From NCBI GenBank assembly GCA_963697205.1, contig CAVONB010000007.1, forward strand, positions 124,001 through 188,000: a stretch of 64,000 nucleotides of DNA. Direction: 5' to 3'. Position 1 is the stretch's first letter; each line of letters starts with the position of its first letter. The notes below the pieces were generated by a model. The model did not search any database and was not told where the DNA came from. It saw only the letters and a program-made list of their open reading frames with translations. A program made the translations under genes and the position numbers. Shown here in pieces: positions 27,280 through 36,554 of this stretch. Source of the stretch: CAVONB01 sp963697205. GTDB lineage: Bacteria > Pseudomonadota > Alphaproteobacteria > Rhizobiales > Hyphomicrobiaceae.

Positions 27280-28170
27280 TCACGGCCCCGCCTTCAGCAG
27301 TGCCAGCGGCGCGAGCGTCACGCCGGGCGGGGGTTTGCTGGTGGCGGGGACGAAGAAGTCGGGCGCCAGCGGCAGGGTCGCATCGACGCGGTAGGGCTCG
27401 AAATCGGTGACGCCGCCGACGTCGTGCAGGAAGGTGTCGTCGATCAGGAAGTGGCCGGTGAACGACCGCGACGGCTGGGCGAACACGAGGTGCGCGGCGT
27501 CGGCCAGGATGTCGGGCGTGCGGCTCATGCGCATCAGCTTGTCGCCGCCCAGAATGTTCCGGATGGCGGCGGTGGCGATGGTCGAGCGCGGCCAGAGCGC
27601 GTTGACGGCGATGGCGTCCTTTTTCAGCTCGTCGGCAAGGCCGAGGACGCAGAGGCTCATGCCGTACTTGGCGATCGAGTAGGCGACGTGGCCGGAGAAC
27701 CACTGCGGGCTCATGTCGAGCGGCGGCGACAGCGTGAGGACGTGCGGGTTGGCGGCCTTGCGCAGGTGGGGCACGCACAGCTTGGTCGCCAGGAACGTGC
27801 CGCGCGTGTTGACGCCGACCATCAGATCGAAGCGGCGCATGTCGGTCGCCTCGAGGGGCGTCAGCGAGATGGCGGAGGCGTTGTTGACGAGGATGTCGAT
27901 GCCGCCGAAGGCCTGAACGGTCGCGTCGACGGCGGCGGCGAGTTGGGCTTCCTCGCGGATGTCGCAGAGGAGGGGCAGGGCCTTGCCGCCGGCTTTCTCG
28001 ATCTCGGCGGCGGCGGTGTGGATCGTGCCCTCCAGCTTGGGATGGGGCTCGGCGGTCTTGGCGGCGATGGCGACGTTGGCGCCGTCGCGGGCGGCGCGCA
28101 GCGCGATGGCGAGGCCGATGCCGCGGCTCGCGCCGGTGATGAAGACGGTCTTGCCCTTGAGTGTCGACAT
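27280..28170 (-). CDS. SDR family oxidoreductase (HSDL2-like)
   Basis: A 296-residue short-chain dehydrogenase/reductase. The NAD(P)-binding TGASRGIG is at residues 13-20, NNAS follows the central strand, and the catalytic Tyr and Lys are in AYSIAKYGM. The HTAAAEIEKAGG and LSPPLDM segments match the hydroxysteroid-dehydrogenase-like 2 subgroup, whose substrates are poorly defined, perhaps acyl or steroid ketones. The C-terminal 50 residues extend beyond a minimal SDR. It is divergent from the membrane-protein gene. Confidence 0.87.
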   Translation of the reverse strand: MSTLKGKTVFITGASRGIGLAIALRAARDGANVAIAAKTAEPHPKLEGTIHTAAAEIEKAGGKALPLLCDIREEAQLAAAVDATVQAFGGIDILVNNASAISLTPLEATDMRRFDLMVGVNTRGTFLATKLCVPHLRKAANPHVLTLSPPLDMSPQWFSGHVAYSIAKYGMSLCVLGLADELKKDAIAVNALWPRSTIATAAIRNILGGDKLMRMSRTPDILADAAHLVFAQPSRSFTGHFLIDDTFLHDVGGVTDFEPYRVDATLPLAPDFFVPATSKPPPGVTLAPLALLKAGP

Positions 28171-28392
28171 GCGGACATCGGCTCCTGATCGCAGCTGGGT
28201 CGGGAGCGGAGTTTACGCCGGAATGGCGCGGGCGTCTTCCCGGTGCGCCACACCCGGTGCGCGTGCGCTGCGGACGCGGCAGGATCGGCGCTACTGCCGC
28301 AGTCCCCTTCTGCCCAAGGTGCGAAGCTGATAGCCCGGAGCTGTCGGGGGATGCCCGGCGCGGGGGCTTGGGCCAGAGGTTTCGCGGGCACG

Positions 28393-29181
28393 ATGGTGGA
28401 CAACCTGTTCTGGCTGAGCCTCATCGCCAAGATGGCGGTTGCGGCGCTGATCGTCGTGACCGCCTCGAAGGTGGCCGAGCGCGCCGATCCGTTTCTCGCC
28501 GGCATGCTGGTGACGCTGCCGGTCTCGGCGGGGCCGGCCTACGTGTTCCTCGCCATCGACCAGGGCGCGCGGTTCGTGGAGGCGAGCACGCTCGTCAGCC
28601 TGTGCGCGAACGCGGCGACCGGCATCTTCACGGGCGTCTATGCGTTGCTGGCGGGGCGGCGCGGGACGGCGTTCAGCCTGCTCGTGGCGCTGGCGGTGTG
28701 GTTCGCGGTGGTGTGGGTGCTGATCCAGCGCGCGTGGACGATGCCGGAGGGCCTGGCGCTCAACGTCGCGGCGTTCACGCTCTCGATCCTGGCGACGCGG
28801 CATCTGGCGCGCGAGGCCAAGCCGCGGCCGGCGCCGGTGCGCAAGTGGTGGGACATTCCGTTTCGCGCGTGCCTCGTCATGGTGCTGGTCGGCATCGTGC
28901 TGCTGAGCGGCCAGTGGTTCGGGCCGACGGTGGCGGGGGTGTTCGCGTTCCTGCCGATCGTGTTGATCAGCATGATCCTGATCCTGCATCCGCGCATGGG
29001 GGGCGAGGCGTCGGCGGAGGTCATGCGCAAGGCCATCCCGGGCATGTACGGCGTCGGCGCTGCGATCTCGGTGCTGCATGCGCTCGTCGTGCCGCTGGGG
29101 ATTGCGACGGCGCTGTCGCTGGCGTTAGCGACGAGCGTCGCTTGGAACGCAGGGCTGATCCTGGTGCGGCTCAAACGGTAG
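28393..29181 (+). CDS. integral membrane protein of unknown function
   Basis: A 262-residue, very hydrophobic protein with about eight predicted membrane spans (for example MVDNLFWLSLIAKMAVAALI, LVALAVWFAVVWVLI, ACLVMVLVGIVLL and GVFAFLPIVLISMILIL). A KPRPAPVRKWW loop is cytoplasmic by the positive-inside rule. I do not recognise a family motif. The ATG at 28393 begins the first span; an ATG at 28351 would add 14 residues. The crotonase gene follows 76 bp downstream on the same strand. Confidence 0.7.
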   Translation: MVDNLFWLSLIAKMAVAALIVVTASKVAERADPFLAGMLVTLPVSAGPAYVFLAIDQGARFVEASTLVSLCANAATGIFTGVYALLAGRRGTAFSLLVALAVWFAVVWVLIQRAWTMPEGLALNVAAFTLSILATRHLAREAKPRPAPVRKWWDIPFRACLVMVLVGIVLLSGQWFGPTVAGVFAFLPIVLISMILILHPRMGGEASAEVMRKAIPGMYGVGAAISVLHALVVPLGIATALSLALATSVAWNAGLILVRLKR

Positions 29182-29257
29182 GGGTCGCGGTCGTTCGAGG
29201 TGGAGAGGCGGGGGCGCAACGCGTATAAAGCGGTCCGTCATTGCAGGGAGCCCGATC

Positions 29258-30037
29258 ATGCCGGAAGTGACCATCTCCGCCGCCGAGGGCGTGCAAGTGC
29301 TGCGGCTGACGCGGCCTGAGAAGAAGAACGCGCTGACGACGCCGATGTACAAAGCGCTGGCCGATGCGCTGGAGGCGGGGGACGCCGATCCAGCGATCGC
29401 GGCGCACGTCTTCATGGGGACGGCGGGCGTGTTCTCGGCCGGCAACGACATCGGCGATTTTCTCGAGCATGCGCGCGGGCAGGGCGGCCTGGGCGTCGAG
29501 ACGGTGCGGTTCATCCGGCTGCTGCCTCAGGTGAAGAAGCCGATGATCGCCGCTGTCGATGGTCTCGCGGTCGGCGTCGGCACGACGCTGTTGCTGCATT
29601 GCGATCTCGCCTATGCCTCGCCGACGGCGAGCCTCAGGACACCGTTCCTCGACCTGGGCATTGTGCCGGAGGCCGGCTCCAGCCTGCTGATGGCGCAGCG
29701 CATGGGCTATGTGCGCGCCTTCCAGATGTTGTGCCTAGGCGAGCCGTTCTCGGCGGATCAGGCGTTGGCGGCGGGGCTGGTCAATGCGGTGGTGCCGGCC
29801 GACCAGCTGGAGGGTGTGGCGATGGCCGCGGCCAAGAGGCTCGCCGCCAAGCCGCCGGAAGCGCTGGCTGCCGCGCGCGCGCTGATGCGCGGCGACGTCG
29901 CGCCGATCGTCGATCGCATCGACGCGGAGGTGGTCGCGTTCCGCGAGCGTCTGGCGTCACCGGAAGCGCGCGAAGCGTTCCAGGCGTTCCTGGAGAAGCG
30001 GCCGGCTGATTTCTCCAAGACGCGCAAGGGTTCGTGA
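29258..30037 (+). CDS. enoyl-CoA hydratase/isomerase (crotonase) family protein
   Basis: A 259-residue crotonase-fold enzyme. The oxyanion-hole segments are SAGNDIGDF (after FMGTAGVF) and the GLAVGVGTTLLLHCDLAYAS block, and RTPFLDLGIVPEAGSSLLMAQRMG carries the glutamate used by hydratases. It probably acts on an acyl-CoA in fatty-acid or ring degradation; the substrate is unclear. Length is normal for the family. Nearby genes do not define a pathway. Confidence 0.9.
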   Translation: MPEVTISAAEGVQVLRLTRPEKKNALTTPMYKALADALEAGDADPAIAAHVFMGTAGVFSAGNDIGDFLEHARGQGGLGVETVRFIRLLPQVKKPMIAAVDGLAVGVGTTLLLHCDLAYASPTASLRTPFLDLGIVPEAGSSLLMAQRMGYVRAFQMLCLGEPFSADQALAAGLVNAVVPADQLEGVAMAAAKRLAAKPPEALAAARALMRGDVAPIVDRIDAEVVAFRERLASPEAREAFQAFLEKRPADFSKTRKGS

Positions 30038-30119
30038 CGACGGCCGGCCGATTGTTGCCGCAGGCGGGTGCTAGGCGTGAGCGCTCTCACGGTCGAGATG
30101 CGGCAGGGAAGGATTTGAG

Positions 30120-31649
30120 ATGGGGATGTCGCAGCGGGGACTGGTCTCAGCGGCGCTCCTCATCGTGGTGCTTGGACTGGCGCCGTCCACACCGGTTCAT
30201 GGCAACTGGCTGAGCCGGCTTGCCGGCGAGGCGGGCGAGGCCGGTGGGCGGGTGGGGGGGCGGGCGGCGCGGGAGGCGGCGCAGGGCCTGGAAGGCGTGG
30301 CGCGGCATGTGCAGAAACTGCCGCCGCTGGCCAAAGGCGAGGCGGTTCTCGGCGCGCACGTCGGGCACGAAGGCCACTGGACGTTCGTCAACCGGGCGGG
30401 GGAGCGCTTCACGGCGGGGACGCCGGAGGAATTGCAGCGGGTGACGCGCACGCTGCTGCCGGAGGCGGACCAGGGGGGACGACTGCACTTCGTCGTGTCG
30501 CAGGACACGGCCTTTGGACGGGCCAACCACCTGAAGGACCTGCCCGAGGGCGCGCGGCTCGAGCTTTTGTCCGGCAAACAGCGCCTGCCCCTGGTGCGGC
30601 AGACGGCGGCCGACGGCAGCGTCCGGCTGATCGCGGTGCTCAAGCCGCACATCACGGTGGCGCTGACGAGTTGGGCGGCGTTCGCGGAAATGGTGCACGT
30701 GATGGGGCGGCCGCTCGACGCGCGTCGCCTGCGCATCATTTCGCTGGAGCCTGGCGGTCCGCAGACGCTGAAGCCGCGTGGTGTGGGCGATGCCGCCGGG
30801 CGCCCGCTGCCGGAGGCGATCGATCCTTTCAAGCTGGCAGCCGCGTTCTCGTCGATGAAGGGCCAGACCGTGCTGGTCAGCGGGCGCGTGGAGGGGACGT
30901 ACCTGGCGTTCAAGCCCGCCAGTGGCGGCGAGCAGACGATGCTCATGTCCGACCTGCGCGTGGCGGCTGCGGCGCACGACGTCGATCTGGTGATCGTGCA
31001 GTCGGCGCGGGCCGAGCAGCCGGGCGCGCGCAACTGGCTTTATCAGCAGGTCGCGGTCTCCGGACTCGACAAAGCCAAGGCGCCGTCGACGGTGGGCGAC
31101 CTTCTGGACGCGGTCGCGGAACGGCGCGGACGCATGGTCGCCACGGTCGCGCACGCCGGACCGGATCGGGTGACGACGAAGCTCGAGCCGGCTGCGACGC
31201 CCTCACCGGTGTCGACGGATGTGCTGACCGGGTGGTTCGACGAGGTCGTGCAGAATGTGGTCGGCAACGTCGTGACCAGCGCCATCGAGCTCGATACGAC
31301 GAGTGCGGCGCGCCAGAAGGAGCTCGAAGCCCGGATCGTGCCGGGCATCCCGTCCGATATCCAGATCGGTTACATCATGGCGCTCGTGGCGGGCCTGATG
31401 GGGCTTGGTACGGCGCGTGGCTGGTGGAACCGGGTCTGGCGGCCGGAGGTTGGTGCGGAGTACAGCTCGGCCGTCGGCTACTGGGCGGCGCGCGCGGTGC
31501 GGCTTATCGTTTTCGTTTTGCTTTTCCTGCCGCTGGTGGGCGGGCCTGCGCTGCTGGTCAGCCTGCTGGGCCAGGTTCTCGGCCTCCTGCTGCTGCCGGT
31601 GCGCGCGCTGCAGTGGCTCTTCGGGCTGTTCCGCCGGACGGCGGGTTGA
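30120..31649 (+). CDS. exported or membrane-anchored protein of unknown function
   Basis: A 509-residue protein with an N-terminal signal peptide (VSAALLIVVLGLAPSTPVHG), a long soluble middle region, and C-terminal membrane segments around IGYIMALVAGLMGLGTA, LIVFVLLFLPLVGGPALLVSLL and LGLLLLPVRALQWLFGLF. The middle holds a Gly/Ala/Arg-rich stretch (EAGGRVGGRAAREAAQGLEG) and no enzymatic motif I can name. It sits alone between a crotonase and a small secreted protein. I do not recognise it. Confidence 0.7.
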   Translation: MGMSQRGLVSAALLIVVLGLAPSTPVHGNWLSRLAGEAGEAGGRVGGRAAREAAQGLEGVARHVQKLPPLAKGEAVLGAHVGHEGHWTFVNRAGERFTAGTPEELQRVTRTLLPEADQGGRLHFVVSQDTAFGRANHLKDLPEGARLELLSGKQRLPLVRQTAADGSVRLIAVLKPHITVALTSWAAFAEMVHVMGRPLDARRLRIISLEPGGPQTLKPRGVGDAAGRPLPEAIDPFKLAAAFSSMKGQTVLVSGRVEGTYLAFKPASGGEQTMLMSDLRVAAAAHDVDLVIVQSARAEQPGARNWLYQQVAVSGLDKAKAPSTVGDLLDAVAERRGRMVATVAHAGPDRVTTKLEPAATPSPVSTDVLTGWFDEVVQNVVGNVVTSAIELDTTSAARQKELEARIVPGIPSDIQIGYIMALVAGLMGLGTARGWWNRVWRPEVGAEYSSAVGYWAARAVRLIVFVLLFLPLVGGPALLVSLLGQVLGLLLLPVRALQWLFGLFRRTAG

Positions 31650-31813
31650 GCCCTGACCGCCGCACCTGCCGGTGCGGCCGCATCATGGAAAAAAGTCGGC
31701 CTGTCTCCCGGGGAACAGCGGGCAACGCCCGTCTTTGAGAGGATCACCTCATCGAGGACGGAATGCCTGTCCGACAACAAACGTCACGAACACGTCCCAG
31801 GGAGAGACCCGCC

Positions 31814-32134
31814 ATGAAAACGTCCATCACCGCCATCGTCTGCGCCGCCATGATCAGCCTTGCCGTTGCCCCTGCGCACGCCAACGGCCTCGGGTTCACT
31901 GTCAGCCCCGTGAAGAGCGGGTTTTCCGCCCAGAGCCAGATTGTCAAGGTCAAATCGAAGAAGGGTCGCGGGGTCGTCGCCGGCGTCGCCATCGGCCTCG
32001 GCATCCTGGGTATTGTCGCAGCTGCGAGCCGCGCTAGTGCCGCCGAAGAGCATGCCCGCCAGTGCCGCCGCTGGCTCGCCCGCTGCGAGGACGGCTCGGA
32101 GCGCTCGTGCTGGAAGTTCGACAACCGCTGCTGA
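31814..32134 (+). CDS. small secreted cysteine-containing protein
   Basis: A 106-residue protein with a clear signal peptide (MKTSITAIVCAAMISLAVAPAHA) and a second hydrophobic, Gly/Ala-rich stretch (GVVAGVAIGLGILGIVAAASRASAA). The last 30 residues hold four Cys in the pattern CRRW, CEDG, CWKF and terminal C, which could make two disulfides in the periplasm. A start at 31814 is supported by GGAGAG upstream. No family recognised. A strong terminator follows the stop by 60 bp. Confidence 0.7.
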   Translation: MKTSITAIVCAAMISLAVAPAHANGLGFTVSPVKSGFSAQSQIVKVKSKKGRGVVAGVAIGLGILGIVAAASRASAAEEHARQCRRWLARCEDGSERSCWKFDNRC

Positions 32135-32193
32135 CCCCCCAACCCGCGGCGCAACCTCAGCCCCTTTGATCTCATGGAAAGGAGAGACAGTCA

Positions 32194-32221
32194 GACCGCC
32201 CGGCCCCGCCGGGCGGTCTTT
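32194..32221. terminator. terminator between convergent genes
   Basis: Perfect 11-base arms GACCGCCCGGC (32194-32204) and GCCGGGCGGTC (32208-32218) with a CCC loop, then TTT. It ends the small secreted protein transcript and may also serve the opposite strand. Confidence 0.85.
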
Positions 32222-32279
32222 GCTGTCGATGAGGATGGTCTTGGACGCGTATCGACGGGCGTGTCGCCGGGCGCTGGAC

Positions 32280-32888
32280 CTATGCGGTTCCCAGCGTTGC
32301 CAGACGGAACCGTGTGCGGCTTGCGCCGGGGTCCATCAGGCGCTTGCACTGTGGCGGGTCGGTCGGCTTGACGCGCAGCAGCACGAACGAGGTGCCGTTG
32401 GCGTCGCGCAGCAAACGCGCGCCGTGTACGATCTCAGCTTCGGTCTCGACGGTGGCGACGTTCTTCAGGCCGGAGCCGGCAGCGATATCTGCGAGGTCGA
32501 CGCCCTGGGCGGTGTGGCTCTTCTGGTAGCCGGTCTCGCCGTAGTGGCCGTTGTCGACGACGAGGATGCGCAGGTTGGGCGGGTTGAGGAGGGAAACGAC
32601 GGCGAGCGAGCCGAGGTTCATGAGCAACTCGCCGTCGCCGGTGGCGACGAGGACCTGCTTGTCGGGGCGCGCCAGTGCAAGCCCGAGGCCGGTCATGACG
32701 GCTGCACCCATCGCGCCGGCGAAGGCGTAGAGATTGCCGCCGTCCTTGGTCAGGGATGCCATGTCCTTGGCGGCGCCTGCGAGGCCCGCGACGATCAGGA
32801 AGTCGTCGGGGTTGCCGACGATGGCGGGGACGGCGGTTATGCGGTCGAGGGTGTAGTTGGGTCCGGCGGTGCGCTCGGTCTGGCTCAT
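32280..32888 (-). CDS. comE: TPP-dependent decarboxylase beta subunit (sulfopyruvate/phosphonopyruvate decarboxylase-like)
   Basis: A 202-residue protein matching the TPP-binding C-terminal half of phosphonopyruvate and sulfopyruvate decarboxylases: GAMGAAVMTGLGLALARPDKQVLVATGDGELLMNLGSLAVV, then the ILVVDNGHYGETGYQ end of the TPP motif. It pairs with the pyrimidine-binding subunit encoded 28 bp upstream, as in ComD–ComE of coenzyme M synthesis. No other CoM genes are present, so the substrate may be sulfopyruvate from sulfonate use, phosphonopyruvate or another 2-oxo acid. I chose ATG 32888 because GGAGAG is better spaced there than for the ATG at 32894. Confidence 0.75.
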   Translation of the reverse strand: MSQTERTAGPNYTLDRITAVPAIVGNPDDFLIVAGLAGAAKDMASLTKDGGNLYAFAGAMGAAVMTGLGLALARPDKQVLVATGDGELLMNLGSLAVVSLLNPPNLRILVVDNGHYGETGYQKSHTAQGVDLADIAAGSGLKNVATVETEAEIVHGARLLRDANGTSFVLLRVKPTDPPQCKRLMDPGASRTRFRLATLGTA

Positions 32889-32916
32889 GGTCATCTCTCC
32901 GTCAGGACGATCGGGC

Positions 32917-33465
32917 TCAGAACGCTTTGGCGCCGATCAGCTTCTGGGTCAGCAGGATGGCGACCGCCTCGCCCGACTTCCAGACCATGTTGGCGGCGGC
33001 GTCGACGGCGCCGGGCACGTCCTCGGGCCGGGTGACCTCTATCGGGATCACGCCCATCGCCTCCAGGATTTTCCGCGTGCCCTGGCCCATGCCCATCTGC
33101 CACGCATTCCCCTCGCCGAACTCGCCGCGCATCGACAGCACGGTCAGGAAGGGAAAGCGGCCGGTCTTCACCATCGACAGGAAGTTGACGCAGTTGCCGA
33201 GCCCGCTCGACTGCATCAGGAGGACGGCACGTTTTCCACCGAGGTGCGCGCCGCAGGCAAGCGCCACGCCTTCCTCCTCGGTGGTTAGTGCTATGGCGTG
33301 GACGTCGGTGTCATTGAGCGCGCGGTCGATGCAGATGCGATGGCCGGCGTCGGGCACGAAGCTGATCTGGGAGACGTCGTGGCGGCGCAGCGCCTCGTAG
33401 AGGGCCGTCTGCCAGCCTGTCGCGATGGCCTTGGCGTGGGCATCTTCCGTCATCGGTGATTTCAT
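32917..33465 (-). CDS. comD: TPP-dependent decarboxylase alpha subunit (sulfopyruvate/phosphonopyruvate decarboxylase-like)
   Basis: A 182-residue pyrimidine-binding subunit. The catalytic Glu is in LTTEEEGVALACGAHLGGKRAVLLMQSSGLGNCVN, the signature of the ComD/phosphonopyruvate decarboxylase N-terminal half, and SFVPDAGHRI is the usual substrate-side segment. It forms an active heterodimer with the beta subunit downstream. The MBL-fold gene lies 149 bp upstream on the same strand and may belong to the same transcript. Confidence 0.78.
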   Translation of the reverse strand: MKSPMTEDAHAKAIATGWQTALYEALRRHDVSQISFVPDAGHRICIDRALNDTDVHAIALTTEEEGVALACGAHLGGKRAVLLMQSSGLGNCVNFLSMVKTGRFPFLTVLSMRGEFGEGNAWQMGMGQGTRKILEAMGVIPIEVTRPEDVPGAVDAAANMVWKSGEAVAILLTQKLIGAKAF

Positions 33466-33614
33466 GGTCGGGCGTCCGGTTGTGTCGTGTGGGCAAGCCG
33501 GTCTCGGTGTGGCCGGCTTCCTCCGTTCGTTCCTAACGCCCGGATGGGCATCGCGTCCATTGAATGCGAAACCAGCACTGATGAAATCGGCTCACGAATG
33601 GCCGCCGATGTGGC

Positions 33615-34631
33615 TTACACCCCGAACGTGAAACGCGAGCCGACGGTGGAGAGCGCCAGTTGTCCGGGCATTTCCCGCTTCATGGTGTCGATGAAGGCCG
33701 CGCCGGAGCAGTGCATCGGGATGACGACGTCGGGGGCCAGCGCCTTCAGCTCGGCGACGGTCTGCTCGATGTAGGGCTGCGGCGCGGTGCCCAGATGGAA
33801 GCCGCCGAGCACGGCGTGCAGCTTGTCGACCTTGGCGACGGCCAGCGCCGCCTTGATGGTGTTGATCAGGCCGACGTGGCCGCACGACGTGATGACGACG
33901 AGGCCGCGGCCCTGGACGATGTAGCAGGTGGCGTGCTCGTCGGGGTGCTGGTCCTGTACGAGTTTGCCGCGCCGCTCCTCCTCGGTGAAGTGATCGTACT
34001 CCTCCACCATCGAGCCGCCTGACACGGTCTCGAAGGAGTTGCGCGGGATGAATCCGGTGGTGAAGGCCTGATCCAGAGCGTGCGCGTGCGGGCAGCACAC
34101 GGGCATGACGTTGCGGGCCTTGAGCGAGACGGTGTTGATGGCGCCCCAGGAGACGATCTGGTTGCCGGGGCCGTTGATCCACTTCTCGCGGAAGATGTCC
34201 TCGCCGCCAACGTAGAGGGACAGGTCGTCACGCATGCGGGCGCGGAACTGGCTGACGAAGCCGTCGAGGCCGCCGAAGTGGTCGCGGTGGCCGTGGGAGA
34301 GGATCAGGCCGTCGATCTTCTTGGCGTCGATGTCGAGCAAGTCGAAGTTGCGGTTGACGATGTCGTGGGTGAAGCCGAAGTCCAGCATGTACTGGGCGCT
34401 GGCGCCGGCGCGCTTGGAGTCCAGGTGCAGCGACAGGCCCCACTCGCAGGCGAGCGTGGAGAAGACGCGCTTGGGCACCTGGCGGACGTGCTCGATCTTC
34501 GCCACCATCGGATGGGGGACGTCCGGCATGAAGCGCTCGTGGTGGCTGTCGACGACCACCCGTACGGCCAGCTGATCGACGGTCGGCGGCGCGAACGCGG
34601 GCGCGGCGGCGGGGTTTTGTTGCTGGACCAT
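33615..34631 (-). CDS. MBL-fold metallohydrolase
   Basis: A 338-residue metallo-beta-lactamase-fold enzyme with the zinc motif HGHRDH in LILSHGHRDHFGG, a further ligand region in VVITSCGHVG and a late His in VLGGFHLG and VIPMHCSG. The layout is like the COG1237 group related to ribofuranosylaminobenzene-phosphate synthase, but the reaction is unknown. I start at ATG 34631, where AGGAG is five bases upstream; the long Pro-rich extension in frame upstream is not coding-like. It is divergent from the MetE-like gene. Confidence 0.85.
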   Translation of the reverse strand: MVQQQNPAAAPAFAPPTVDQLAVRVVVDSHHERFMPDVPHPMVAKIEHVRQVPKRVFSTLACEWGLSLHLDSKRAGASAQYMLDFGFTHDIVNRNFDLLDIDAKKIDGLILSHGHRDHFGGLDGFVSQFRARMRDDLSLYVGGEDIFREKWINGPGNQIVSWGAINTVSLKARNVMPVCCPHAHALDQAFTTGFIPRNSFETVSGGSMVEEYDHFTEEERRGKLVQDQHPDEHATCYIVQGRGLVVITSCGHVGLINTIKAALAVAKVDKLHAVLGGFHLGTAPQPYIEQTVAELKALAPDVVIPMHCSGAAFIDTMKREMPGQLALSTVGSRFTFGV

Positions 34632-34813
34632 GGGGCTCCTCCGCAGAAAGATATTTTGCGGCAGCGTGCGCTGCACCGGCTCGGCGGTCAACGGTGCAAT
34701 TTCCGCTGTGGGGGGCGGCGGGGGCGGGGGAAAGGCGGCTGGGGGAGGGCTGCGGGCGCGCATGGCGTCGTATATGGTCGGTTCGATAGAAGTGGCTTGC
34801 GAAGGAACCCGTC

Positions 34814-35856
34814 ATGGCCAAGCTCCCGCTCATCCCTGCGACCCTCGCCGGCTCGTTGCCCAAGCCGCAGTGGCTCGCGGAGCCCGAGAAGCTGTGGGCG
34901 CCGTGGAAGCATCAGGGTACGGATCTGGAGGCGGCCAAGCGCGACGCCGCGCTCGTCTGGCTCAAGCTGCAGGAGGATGCCGGCGTCGACGTGGTCACGG
35001 ACGGCGAGCAGTTCCGCGTCCACTTCGTGCACGGTTTCATGGAGCACGTCGCGGGTATCGACTGGCAGAAGAAGACCAAGATGGGCATTCGCGACAACCG
35101 CTACGTCGTCGACGTGCCGACAGTGACGGGGCCGATCCAGCGCAAGCGCTCGGTGCATGCCGAGGAGGTGCGCTTCTGCCGCGCGCATACGGGACGCGCG
35201 CTGAAGGTGACGCTGCCCGGCCCGATGACGATCTGCGATACGGTTGCGGATGCGCACTATGGCAAGCGGGCCGACATGGCGATGGCGTTCGCTGACGCGC
35301 TCAATGCCGAGGCGCGGGAACTGGAGGCGCTGGGCGCCGACGTCATCCAGTTCGACGAGCCGGCGTTCAACGTGTTCATGACGGACGTGAAGGACTGGGG
35401 CATCGCGGCGCTGGAGCGGGCGGCGGCGGGCCTCAAATGCACGACGGCCGTCCACATCTGCTACGGCTACGGCATCGAGGCCAACATCAAGTGGAAGGAG
35501 ACGCTGGGCTCGGAGTGGCGGCAGTACGAGGAGATCTTCCCCGCGATCAACGCGAGCAGGATCCAGCAGGTGTCGCTCGAATGCCGCAACTCGCGCGTGC
35601 CGATCTCGCTGATCCGGCTGCTCGGCGACAAGACGATCCTGGTCGGCGCGATCGACGTGGCGACGAACGAGATCGAGAGCCCCGGAACACGTCGCCGCCA
35701 CCCTGCAGGCTCGCGCTGCAGCATGCCGACGCGTCGCGCATCCAGGCGTGCACCAACTGCGGGCTTGCGCCGCTGCCGAAGGCTGTCGCCGAGGGCAAGC
35801 TCGTTGCCCTCGGCAAAGGTGCGGCGATGGTTCGGGCGAGCCTGGCGAAGGGGTGA
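34814..35856 (+). CDS. cobalamin-independent methionine synthase (MetE C-terminal)-like protein, two frameshifts near 35682 and 35712
   Basis: A protein of about 345 residues of the UROD/MetE fold. The zinc-ligand pattern of MetE is visible: HICYG in TAVHICYGYG, Glu in QVSLECRN and Cys in RIQACTNCGLAP. TLPGPMTICDT and QFDEPAFNV are also typical. Such single-domain relatives use corrinoid or folate methyl donors; the true substrate is unknown. Two extra C bases, in CCCC at 35680-35683 and at about 35712, move the last 55 residues by two frames. The C-terminus is intact after correction, so these look like sequence errors. Confidence 0.82.
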
Positions 35857-35885
35857 GAAGCGCCGAGTGATGTTGTGACTTGTCA

Positions 35886-36554
35886 ATGCAGGTTGAGGGC
35901 ACCGTCGTGAGCGACGAGCAACGTGTGGGTTTTTTGACGCTCGTGCCACCGACTGAGAAGAGACGGAAGGGCCTTCGCGGCGACAGTCAGGAGTATCTCA
36001 CTGAAGGAGCGGTGATGCTGGCGTGTGCCCTTCATCTCCTCGAAAACGATCTCAGTATGGAAGTTACCATTCATCCTGATGGTGAGCATGGTAAGCGGTT
36101 TGCGTTTCGCGAACAACTTGCGTCCAGAGGCTTTGAATTCATCGATGGACGCGGACGAACAAGTTATGGCGGTGAATACCGCAATGCTCGCGGCTGGCGT
36201 ATCCAGATCGTTCCTAAGCCTGGGCAAGGCGATATCGTTGCGCAGACGATGCATGGGAAATTCATTGCTGAGGCAAAAGGTGGGATCATCAATACTAGCC
36301 ATCCTGGACCGACCTCGAGGCTTCGTCGTGGTCTCTGTGAGGCCGTGGGGCTCTTGCTGGCGGCTCCACGGCAGGATGGGGTCAGTCAGGTCGCCGTCGT
36401 TCCAGACACCGATGTGACACGGCGGTTGGCGGAGAAGATGAGTGATCGTCTGGCGGCGATCGGAATTGAAATTTGGCTGGTCGATCGCAACGGCTGCATC
36501 GCGGGCGTTCGCTCTGATTCTAGCGCGCGAGCTCGCGCAAGCCGCGGCGGATGA
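35886..36554 (+). CDS. hypothetical protein, possible PD-(D/E)XK nuclease-like fold
   Basis: A 222-residue soluble protein. The centre reads GDIVAQTMHGKFIAEAKGGIIN, where an Asp, a beta-strand and Glu-Ala-Lys resemble the D...(D/E)xK core of restriction-endonuclease-like enzymes, followed by a helix-rich LRRGLCEAVGLLLA. This is a pattern judgement, not a family match. Codon use is less GC-biased than its neighbours, suggesting acquisition. It lies convergent to ruvA with a 35-bp overlap, where ruvB would usually follow in related genomes. Start at ATG 35886; a TTG at 35880 is also in frame. Confidence 0.55.
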   Translation: MQVEGTVVSDEQRVGFLTLVPPTEKRRKGLRGDSQEYLTEGAVMLACALHLLENDLSMEVTIHPDGEHGKRFAFREQLASRGFEFIDGRGRTSYGGEYRNARGWRIQIVPKPGQGDIVAQTMHGKFIAEAKGGIINTSHPGPTSRLRRGLCEAVGLLLAAPRQDGVSQVAVVPDTDVTRRLAEKMSDRLAAIGIEIWLVDRNGCIAGVRSDSSARARASRGG

